Below are positions 1 through 5,616 of a DNA stretch of 11,584 bases, piece after piece. Position numbers and translations under genes: made by a program. Numbering within the stretch: position 1 is the stretch's first letter; each line of letters starts with the position of its first letter. The notes beneath the pieces were generated by a model that had not been told where the DNA came from, ran no database searches, and saw nothing but the letters and a program-made list of their open reading frames with translations. Source of the DNA: DATJBC01 sp035515515 (GTDB lineage: Bacteria > Actinomycetota > Acidimicrobiia > Acidimicrobiales > UBA8190); contig DATJBC010000248.1 in NCBI GenBank assembly GCA_035515515.1, positions 1-11,584 of the forward strand, read 5' to 3'.

Positions 1-1533
1 GGCGACACGAGCTGGGTGCTCGATAGGATCCCCGAGAACCTCCAAGCCCTTCACCGGGACGATGCGCTCCTCGGGATCGACCCTCCCCACCCGTCCCTCG
101 TGACCCTCGGCCGCGATGACACGGGCATCGTGCTGATCGACGTGGAGCGAGCGGGCTCGATCGCCGTCTCCGGTGACGACGCCGGCCTCGTCCTCGAGGC
201 GGTGGCGGTCGAGCTCGCCACCGCCCGCTGGGCCGACCAGGTGGACGTGCTCCTCATCGGCTTCACCGAGTTCGCCCATGGCTTCGAGCGGGTCACTCTG
301 GCACGGTCGATCGAAGCCGTCGTGGCCAGGATGGAGCGGCGGACCCGGGAGCGCCAGGTCCTTCTCGCCCTGTCGGGCCGGACCTCGAACGTCGACACCC
401 GGTCGATCGAAGGTGGCGACGCGTGGGACCTGACCGTCGTGGTCTGCTCGGGGCAGGCCTCCGCGAAGGAGCCCGCCGGGCTGCGCAGGCTGGTGGAGGT
501 CGCCGGCGACGGGCGTCTCGGTCTGGCGGTGGTGGCGGCCAGTGACGTGCTCTCGGCGCGTTGGCACGTCGTCGCCGAGGATGGCCGGATACGCCTGGTC
601 GGCGTACCGTCGGGCGTCCCGTCCGTCTCCCGTCAGCCCACGCCGGTGGACTTGGTGGCGGGCGTGGGCGAGCTCGCCTCGATTGCTGCGCAGAGCGCCG
701 CCGTGGTGCCCGACGAGTCCCCATATGACCAGGTTTCCATGCACGCCAAGAGCGCCAGCACCCAAAGGGTGGGTGAGGCGCCCCCTCCCTCCGGTGATCC
801 GGGCCGAGAGGTCCAGGTGCGGGTGCTCGGTCCGGTTGAGATCCACGGCGCCGAGCGGCCCTTCACCCGGGCGTGGGCCGTGGAGCTCGTCGTCTATCTC
901 GCCATGCACCGAGCCGGCGTCAGCAACGAGCAGTGGGCCGCAGCACTATGGCCCGACCGGATCATGGCGCCAGCGAGCCTGCACTCCACCGCGTCGGCGG
1001 CCCGTCGTGCTCTCGGCGTGTCGTCGAGCGGCGACGATCACCTGCCGCGGGCTCGCGGCCGGCTGGCACTGGGGCCCGACGTCGACACCGACTGGGAGCA
1101 GCTGTCTCGTCTGGCCGCATCGGACCATCCCGACGACTGGCGTCAGGCGTTGCAGTTCGTGCGCGGGCGGCCGTTCGAGGGCCTGCGCGCGGCCGACTGG
1201 GTGGTGCTCGAAGGGATCGAGGCAACGATCGAGGCTGTGGTCGTTGATCTGGGGTGTCGCCTCGCCCGACACTGCCTCGATGCGCTCGATCCCGCGGGAG
1301 CGCAGTGGGCTGCCCGTCAGGCGCTGCGGGTAAGCCCGTACGACGAGCGGCTCTATCGCGAGCTCCTCAGGGCGGCCGACGCTTCAGGGAACCCGGCCGG
1401 AGTCGAAAGCATCATGGCCGAGCTCGTGCATTTGATCGCCGAGGACGTGGAGCCGTTCGACGCGGTCCACCCCGAGACCTGGACGCTGTACCGGAACCTG
1501 TCGAGGCGGTCGTTGGCCAGCCATCCCCGTTGA
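1..1533 (+). CDS. BTAD-domain transcriptional regulator, C-terminal part (5' end outside window)
   Basis: The reading frame is open back to base 1, so the gene very probably begins before the window; the GTG at 16 has no visible ribosome site and is unlikely to be the true start. Numbering from that GTG, residues 1 to about 260 match no family I recognise. Residues about 265-345 look like the OmpR-type winged helix that precedes BTAD domains (begins EVQVRVLGPVEIHG, later LWPDR and ASLHSTASAARRALG). Residues about 360-495 are the helical BTAD region (FEGLRAADWVVLEG, then YDERLYRELLRAADASGN). Known relatives are SARP-type activators and long actinobacterial proteins with N-terminal membrane and LysM parts; which of these it is cannot be told without the missing end. 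The target genes are unknown. An ssb gene follows after 141 bases. The family call is fairly sure; the role is not. Confidence 0.8.
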   Translation, partial: GDTSWVLDRIPENLQALHRDDALLGIDPPHPSLVTLGRDDTGIVLIDVERAGSIAVSGDDAGLVLEAVAVELATARWADQVDVLLIGFTEFAHGFERVTLARSIEAVVARMERRTRERQVLLALSGRTSNVDTRSIEGGDAWDLTVVVCSGQASAKEPAGLRRLVEVAGDGRLGLAVVAASDVLSARWHVVAEDGRIRLVGVPSGVPSVSRQPTPVDLVAGVGELASIAAQSAAVVPDESPYDQVSMHAKSASTQRVGEAPPPSGDPGREVQVRVLGPVEIHGAERPFTRAWAVELVVYLAMHRAGVSNEQWAAALWPDRIMAPASLHSTASAARRALGVSSSGDDHLPRARGRLALGPDVDTDWEQLSRLAASDHPDDWRQALQFVRGRPFEGLRAADWVVLEGIEATIEAVVVDLGCRLARHCLDALDPAGAQWAARQALRVSPYDERLYRELLRAADASGNPAGVESIMAELVHLIAEDVEPFDAVHPETWTLYRNLSRRSLASHPR

Positions 1534-1674
1534 TCGTGCAGAACGGCGGGAAGGGGGCGGTGTTGGAGCCAGTGCAGCCGCGCCGGCAAGGTCTGCGGCC
1601 AAGTCCCGTGCAAGGTAGCCCCGGCAATGTGACGATCGCCGCCGAGAGGTGAGCGACAGACGAGGAGACCGTCG

Positions 1675-2109
1675 ATGAGCAACACGACCACCCTGTCAGG
1701 GAACCTGACTCGGGACCCGGAGATTCGCTACACGCGCGACGGCCAGGCCAACGCGACCTTCGGATTAGCGGTCAACCGCCGCTGGCAGCCGCGGGGCAGC
1801 GACGAATGGGAGGAATCCACGTCATTCTTCGAGATCGTGTGCTGGCGGGACCTCGCCGAGAACGTTGCCCTCAGTCTCGTGAAAGGGACGCGTGTCGTTG
1901 TGACGGGACGCTTGGAGCAACGCACGTGGGAGGGGGAGAACGGGGAGCGCCGTAGCCGGGTCGAGGTCACTGCCGACGACGTCGGGGCGTCTCTGCGTTT
2001 TGCCACCGCCGACGTCTCCCGGGCCGAGCGTCGCCTCCCCGATCGGGACGACCCTGCCGTCGGCTCCAGCCAGACCGGTGAGTCGGAAGCCGTGGGCATC
2101 GACGCGTGA
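1675..2109 (+). CDS. ssb: Single-stranded DNA-binding protein, short form
   Basis: This 144-residue protein is a bacterial SSB that coats single-stranded DNA in replication, repair or recombination. The OB fold covers residues 1 to about 110: NTTTLSGNLTRDPEIRYT at the start, then FGLAVNRRW, SFFEIVCWRDLAENV, and KGTRVVVTGRLEQRTWE. The ATG is supported by GAGGAG at 1662-1667, seven bases upstream. The tail after residue 110 is short (about 35 residues), polar, and ends GIDA. It lacks the acidic DDDIPF-type tip through which the housekeeping SSB recruits partner proteins, and the protein is shorter than typical actinobacterial replicative SSBs (roughly 160-200 residues). It is therefore more likely a secondary SSB, like SsbB paralogues, than the essential copy; that is inference. 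It is not next to rpsF or rpsR, the usual neighbours of the housekeeping gene. A hairpin follows the stop codon. Confidence 0.93.
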   Translation: MSNTTTLSGNLTRDPEIRYTRDGQANATFGLAVNRRWQPRGSDEWEESTSFFEIVCWRDLAENVALSLVKGTRVVVTGRLEQRTWEGENGERRSRVEVTADDVGASLRFATADVSRAERRLPDRDDPAVGSSQTGESEAVGIDA

Positions 2110-2126
2110 TCGTACCGACGCGGGTT

Positions 2127-2160
2127 TTCGCAGTGGCTCAGGCGCCGATGCCACTGTGAG
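2127..2160 (+). terminator. Hairpin after ssb, possible terminator
   Basis: An inverted repeat, CAGTGGC at 2131-2137 and GCCACTG at 2150-2156, encloses a 12-base loop. The stem extends outward to about 11 pairs including two G-U wobbles. It starts 18 bases after the ssb stop codon. No T-run follows, so it would be an atypical terminator of the sort common in GC-rich genomes, or only an mRNA-stabilising hairpin. Confidence 0.4.
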
Positions 2161-2245
2161 CCCGCCGGAGCGGCACCCGCAGGTGTCGTCTGTACTCGAT
2201 GGGCGCGCCCCTGGACCCTCAGTGGGGCCTCGGAGGGAGCCGGAG

Positions 2246-2521
2246 ATGCTTCTTGTCGCTGTTCCGCCATGGTCGGTCGTGCCGGTCTTTCCGCTGGCCG
2301 TCAGGCTCAGCGCCTGGGTGCTGGCCTCGGGCGGACGCGCCGTGAGGCTGATCCTCAGTGGATCGGCCACGTGGGCTGGCTCGGAGATGGCGATGGCTCG
2401 ATGGATCCTGGTCTTCGCCGCCGTCGTTCTCGGCCTCAGCCTTGCGGGTGCCTCGCTCTTCCTGGTGCGTTGGCTTGCCGCACGCCGCAGTCGAGGAAAC
2501 CCGGCCGGTTCGGGCGGGTGA
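2246..2521 (+). CDS. Small hypothetical membrane protein
   Basis: This 91-residue protein is not one I recognise. The ATG at 2246 follows a purine-rich AGGGAG at 2234-2239 with six bases between, a good ribosome site. Residues 53-74 (WILVFAAVVLGLSLAGASLFLV) form a clear membrane helix, followed by a positive stretch, RWLAARRSR, which suggests a cytoplasmic C-terminus. Residues 3-28 are also hydrophobic and could be a second, weaker segment. An internal ATG at 2387 would give a 44-residue single-helix protein, but its ribosome site is poorly placed. The stop codon overlaps a GTG of the next gene as GTGA, suggesting the two are translated together. Nothing here gives a function. Confidence 0.55.
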   Translation: MLLVAVPPWSVVPVFPLAVRLSAWVLASGGRAVRLILSGSATWAGSEMAMARWILVFAAVVLGLSLAGASLFLVRWLAARRSRGNPAGSGG

Positions 2522-2802
2522 GGGACGTGCCGAACACAGAGATAGCGGATGTGCCCCACCAGGTCGAGTTCTCGCTGACCGTGGTGCTCACCAAGGCCGA
2601 GGCATTCGACGCCTGTGACGCGTGCGCCGAGGCCGAGCGGGCGCTGATCCGATCGGGGTGGCTCGCCGAGGCGGACCGCCTAGCCGAGCTGTTCGCCTTG
2701 ATCGAAGGACGGCTCACCCAGGTCGGGCCCGGAAGGCACCCTCGTCAATGCGACTCGGTGTCCTCCGCTTCGAAGTCGAGCGACAGCGAGTTCACGCAGT
2801 AG
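2518..2802 (+). CDS. Small hypothetical protein overlapping the 3' end of msrB
   Basis: This 94-residue protein belongs to no family I recognise. The GTG at 2518 overlaps the stop of the preceding gene (GTGA), a usual sign of coupling; a second in-frame GTG at 2527 is possible. The middle part has real-protein character: a beta-like segment, HQVEFSLTVVLTKAEA, then amphipathic helices, CDACAEAERALIRSG and LAEADRLAELFALIEGRL. The last 19 codons run antisense over the end of msrB and read as a Ser/Asp-rich tail (SVSSASKSSDSEF), so that tail may merely be read-through to the first available stop. The neighbouring membrane protein suggests a two-gene unit of unknown role. A chance open frame remains possible. 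Confidence 0.5.
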   Translation: MRDVPNTEIADVPHQVEFSLTVVLTKAEAFDACDACAEAERALIRSGWLAEADRLAELFALIEGRLTQVGPGRHPRQCDSVSSASKSSDSEFTQ

Positions 2803-3155
2803 CGGAGCCCCGTGGGGGCGGGACCGTCGGGGAAGACATGCCCCAGGTGGCCGCCGCAGCGGGCGCAGGTGATCTCGGTGCGCCGCATGCCGAAGCTCCG
2901 GTCCTCGTGCTCGTTGATCACGCCGTCCTTCACCGCCCGGGTGAAGCTCGGCCATCCTGAGCCTGAGTCGAACTTGTCATCGGACCGGAACAGCTCCGCC
3001 CCGCATGCCGCGCACCGGAACAGGCCGGGGTCGTGCACGTCGAGGAGCGCGCCGGTCCACGCCGGCTCGGTTCCCTTCTCCCGCAGCACGTGGTAGCGGT
3101 CGGGGGAGAGCTGGGCCTTCCACTCGTCTTCGGTCTTCACGATCTCGGGGGTCAC
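2745..3155 (-). CDS. msrB: Peptide-methionine (R)-S-oxide reductase MsrB
   Basis: This enzyme reduces the R form of methionine sulfoxide in proteins, repairing oxidative damage in the cytoplasm. From the chosen GTG it has 136 residues, the usual size for a stand-alone MsrB. The zinc site is two CxxC pairs, C48/C51 (CAAC) and C97/C100 (CARC). The substrate signature FDSGSGWPSF is at 62-71, GGHLGHVF at 101-108, and the catalytic cysteine is C120 in RYCVNS. The GTG at 3153-3155 is preceded by a perfect AGGAGG (CCTCCT at 3161-3166 on the plus strand) five bases away. An ATG at 3215 would add a 20-residue Arg/Pro-rich extension without a good ribosome site. A recycling cysteine outside the zinc pairs is not obvious. 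The 3' end overlaps a small plus-strand gene by 58 bases, and the upstream region is shared with divergent fadE30. Confidence 0.93.
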   Translation of the reverse strand: MTPEIVKTEDEWKAQLSPDRYHVLREKGTEPAWTGALLDVHDPGLFRCAACGAELFRSDDKFDSGSGWPSFTRAVKDGVINEHEDRSFGMRRTEITCARCGGHLGHVFPDGPAPTGLRYCVNSLSLDFEAEDTESH

Positions 3156-3160
3156 CGCGT

Positions 3161-3166
3161 CCTCCT
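3161..3166 (-). promoter_or_regulatory. Ribosome binding site deciding the msrB start
   Basis: On the minus strand this reads AGGAGG, five bases before the GTG at 3155. It is one of the strongest Shine-Dalgarno matches in the window and favours the 136-residue form over the 156-residue form starting at 3215. Confidence 0.7.
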
Positions 3167-3312
3167 GGGGTCGTCGGGGGGTTGGCCTCCGGAAGAGTGT
3201 CTGGAGAAATCCCATGCCGAGTTAACACCCGTCGTGCCCGCTCTGTTCCGGCTTGCCGACGGGACTCCTCCGCGGGGTCGCTCGTCGGCAGCACCACGCC
3301 TCGGGGCAGGTC

Positions 3313-3342
3313 GGGACAACGGCTAACGTTGCGTCAGATAAT
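3313..3342 (+). promoter_or_regulatory. Candidate promoter for fadE30-ipdF
   Basis: GGGACA at 3313-3318 and GATAAT at 3337-3342 are 18 bases apart and could be -35 and -10 boxes, placing transcription start near 3349, ahead of the ATG at 3377. An alternative -10 is TAACGT at 3324-3329, which would start RNA just before an ATG at 3341. The 160 bases between msrB and fadE30 contain no CAAGnnCTTG core expected of a KstR2 box. The assignment is by eye and weak. Confidence 0.35.
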
Positions 3343-3376
3343 GCTCCTGCCAGGGAGCTTCTCCCGCCCCTGCCTG

Positions 3377-4627
3377 ATGGACCTCCACGACAGCCCCGAG
3401 GACAGCGCCTTCCGGGCAGAGGCGCGGGCCTGGTTGGAGGCCAACCTCTCCTCCGGCGAGTTCGCCGGCGCCCGCGGCCTAGGGCGCATGGGGCTCCAGC
3501 ACGAGGGCCGCGAGACGCGCGCCGCCTGGGAGCGCAGGCTCGGCGCCCAGGGCTGGACGTGCGTCGGCTGGCCGGCCGAGTACGGCGGACGGGGGCTCTC
3601 GGTCTCCCAGCAGGTCATCTGGAGCGAGGAGTACGTCCGAGCCGACGCCCCAGCCCGCATCAACGTCATGGGGGAGGGGCTGCTCGGCCCCACCCTCATC
3701 GCCTACGGCACCGAGGAGCAGAAGCGCCGCTTCCTCCCCAGGATCTGCGACGGAACCGACCTGTGGTGCCAGGGCTACTCCGAGCCCGACGCCGGCTCCG
3801 ACCTCGCCAACGTACAGACCCGGGCCGTGCGTGACGGCGACGAGTGGGTGATCACCGGGCAGAAGGTGTGGACCTCCTATGCCCAGTGGGCCGACTGGTG
3901 CTTCGTGGTGTGCCGCACCGACCCGGACGCCGAGCGCCACAAGGGCCTGTCGTACCTGCTCGTGGCTATGCGCCAGCCCGGCATCGAGGTCCGTCCCATC
4001 CGCCAGGTCACGGGGACCTCTGAGTTCAACGAAGTCTTCTTCGACGGGGCCCGCACCGCGGCGGACCTGGTGGTGGGGGAGGTCGACGACGGCTGGAGGG
4101 TGGCGCTCGCCACCCTCGCCTTCGAGCGCGGCGTGGGGCTCCTGGGCGACGTGGTCGGGTTCCGCCGAGAGCTCGACCAGCTGGTGGAGCTGGCCCGAAA
4201 GAGCGGGAAGGCGGCCGACCCCGTGCTGCGCCAGCGTCTGGCCGACGCCTGGGCGCGCCTGTACATCCTCCGCCTCAACACGCTTCGGTCGCTGACCGGC
4301 GTGGACGGGCCGGTGGCACCGCCCGAGGCCTCGATCGCCAAGCTGTACTGGGCCCAGTGGCACCGCGACCTCGGTGAGCTCGCCATGGACCTGCTGGGCA
4401 CCGAGGCGACGTTGGCAGACGGCCTGTCGGCGCCACGAACGCCCGAGGACGACGCCACGCCGGCCGGCTACGAGCTCGGCGACCTCCAGCGCAGCTTCCT
4501 CTTCAGCCGGGCCGACACCATCTACGGCGGGTCCAACGAAATCCAGCGCAACATCATCGGCGAGCGCGTCCTGGGACTGCCGCCCGAGCCCAGGGCTACC
4601 GCCGCGAAGGGAGACCGGTCGTCGTGA
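3377..4627 (+). CDS. fadE30: Acyl-CoA dehydrogenase, FadE30-like (steroid HIP pathway)
   Basis: This 416-residue cytoplasmic flavoenzyme introduces an alpha-beta double bond into an acyl-CoA. Family marks are CQGYSEPDAGSDLA, ITGQKVWTSYAQWADW, TSEFNEVFFDGAR and the C-terminal IYGGSNEIQRNIIGERVLG. The position after Tyr383 that carries the catalytic Glu in medium-chain enzymes is Gly384. Glu250, in LAFERGVG, lies where isovaleryl-CoA dehydrogenase has its base and probably replaces it. Recalled sequence of M. tuberculosis FadE30 matches throughout, including WCQGYSEP.AGSDLA and FERGV, and its gene likewise adjoins ipdF. FadE30 is assigned to the propionyl side chain of the HIP-CoA series. The ATG at 3377 fits homologue starts; an in-frame ATG at 3341 would add 12 residues. 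The gene overlaps the next by four bases. The ortholog call is from memory of sequence and gene order. Confidence 0.85.
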   Translation: MDLHDSPEDSAFRAEARAWLEANLSSGEFAGARGLGRMGLQHEGRETRAAWERRLGAQGWTCVGWPAEYGGRGLSVSQQVIWSEEYVRADAPARINVMGEGLLGPTLIAYGTEEQKRRFLPRICDGTDLWCQGYSEPDAGSDLANVQTRAVRDGDEWVITGQKVWTSYAQWADWCFVVCRTDPDAERHKGLSYLLVAMRQPGIEVRPIRQVTGTSEFNEVFFDGARTAADLVVGEVDDGWRVALATLAFERGVGLLGDVVGFRRELDQLVELARKSGKAADPVLRQRLADAWARLYILRLNTLRSLTGVDGPVAPPEASIAKLYWAQWHRDLGELAMDLLGTEATLADGLSAPRTPEDDATPAGYELGDLQRSFLFSRADTIYGGSNEIQRNIIGERVLGLPPEPRATAAKGDRSS

Positions 4628-5421
4628 CCGCGCCGAGCACCGACGGAGCCGGGCCCACGCCCCCCGGGAGCCACGAGCTGCTGGCGGGAAAGGTCGTGGT
4701 TGTCACCGCCGCGGCCGGCACGGGCATCGGGTTCGCGGCGGCCAGGCGCTGCGTGGAGGAGGGGGCCACCGTCGTCGTCTCCGACGCCCACGAGCGCCGG
4801 CTCGGGGAGGCGGCCGACGCCCTGGGCGAGGTGTCGGGGACCACACCGCTGGCGGTACCGTGCAACGTCACCGTGGAGGAGCAGGTCCGGCACCTCTACG
4901 ACACCGTGCGGGCCGAGCACGGCCGCATCGACGTGGCCATCAACAACGCCGGCCTGGGGGGCAACGCCCCCATCGTGGACATGACCGACGAGCAGTGGTC
5001 GGTCGTGCTCGACGTCACGCTCACCGGGACCTTCCGCTGCATGCGTGCGGCGCTCCGCCACATGTACGGGCAGGGGAGCGGGGTCATCGTCAACAACGCC
5101 TCGGTGCTCGGCTGGCGGGCGCAGGCCGATCAGGCCCACTACGCGGCAGCCAAAGCGGGGGTCATGGCGCTCACCCGGTGTGCAGCCGTGGAGGCCGCCC
5201 CCCACAACGTGCGGGTCAACGCCGTGGCGCCCAGCCTGGCGCTGCACCCGTTCCTCAACCGGGTCTTCCCCGACGAGGAGCTCGAGCGTCTGCGCAACGC
5301 CGAGCTCTTCGGGCGCTCGGCTGAGACGTGGGAAGTGGCCAACGTCATGGTGTTCCTGGCGAGCGACTACTCCTCCTACCTGAGCGGCGAGGTGGTGTCG
5401 GTCTCGAGCCAGCACCCCTGA
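4624..5421 (+). CDS. ipdF: Short-chain dehydrogenase, IpdF-like (steroid C/D-ring degradation)
   Basis: This 265-residue classical SDR has a Rossmann fold. The nucleotide loop is TAAAGTGIG at 28-36 (Ala in place of the usual first Gly); Asp54 at the end of strand 2 favours NAD(H). NNAG is at 107-110, and the catalytic set is Ser160, Tyr173, Lys177 (YAAAK). The segments VVVVTAAAGTGIG, NNASVLGWRAQ, AAAKAGVMALTRC and FLASDYSSYLSGEVVSVS match what I recall of M. tuberculosis Rv3559c (IpdF), which acts on a 5-hydroxy ring intermediate derived from HIP-CoA. The GTG start overlaps the fadE30 stop (GTGA), with GAAGGGAG at 4606-4613 as ribosome site, so the two are probably translated together. The first 20 residues are a disordered-looking Pro/Gly/Ser leader. 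Family is certain; substrate is inferred from similarity and gene order. Confidence 0.88.
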   Translation: MTAPSTDGAGPTPPGSHELLAGKVVVVTAAAGTGIGFAAARRCVEEGATVVVSDAHERRLGEAADALGEVSGTTPLAVPCNVTVEEQVRHLYDTVRAEHGRIDVAINNAGLGGNAPIVDMTDEQWSVVLDVTLTGTFRCMRAALRHMYGQGSGVIVNNASVLGWRAQADQAHYAAAKAGVMALTRCAAVEAAPHNVRVNAVAPSLALHPFLNRVFPDEELERLRNAELFGRSAETWEVANVMVFLASDYSSYLSGEVVSVSSQHP

Positions 5422-5486
5422 CCCCCAACAGGGTCGAGGGCGCCCGTGCTGTGACGGCCACGGCCGTGCGCTTCGAAGGTGATGTA

Positions 5487-5499
5487 TTGCAGGCTGCAA
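5487..5499. promoter_or_regulatory. 13-base palindrome upstream of the secreted Ig-domain gene
   Basis: TTGCAG-G-CTGCAA is a perfect inverted repeat in the 195-base gap between ipdF and the Ig-domain gene. It lies about 50 bases before an AT-rich patch, AATTTTTACGATT (5541-5553), that could hold a -10 box TACGAT at 5547-5552. It may be an operator, but a 6-base arm can arise by chance. Confidence 0.3.
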
Positions 5500-5546
5500 C
5501 CTTTCGGCACCCCAAGCGTGCGCGATCCCGGTCTGTCCTCAATTTT

Positions 5547-5552
5547 TACGAT
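5547..5552 (+). promoter_or_regulatory. Possible -10 box for the secreted Ig-domain gene
   Basis: TACGAT sits in the only AT-rich patch of the ipdF downstream gap and fits the TAnnnT pattern. No convincing -35 box is placed 16-18 bases upstream. If used, RNA would start near 5559, about 58 bases before the GTG at 5617. It suggests the Ig-domain gene has its own transcription start. Confidence 0.3.
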
Positions 5553-5616
5553 TCGCGCCGCTGCCGTGGGGTGCGATCATGCTCGTCGACAAGACGGGGT
5601 GACGGGGGAGGGCCGG

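Noticed and set aside
1534..1674. Search for a promoter or small RNA between the BTAD gene and ssb
   Set aside because: Apart from the ssb ribosome site, no paired -35/-10 boxes or stable hairpin were convincing.
3005..3376. An Arg/Gly/Pro-rich 124-residue N-terminal extension of the acyl-CoA dehydrogenase frame
   Set aside because: It runs antisense over msrB and its upstream region, has low-complexity composition, and homologues begin at about the ATG at 3377.
5454..5467. ACGGCC-AC-GGCCGT palindrome after ipdF, considered as a terminator
   Set aside because: The loop is only two bases and no T-run follows; such GC palindromes are common here by chance.
5479..5616. Upstream ATG start for the Ig-domain protein
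   Set aside because: It lacks a ribosome site and would bury the signal peptide 46 residues in; the GTG at 5617 has GGGGAGG correctly placed.
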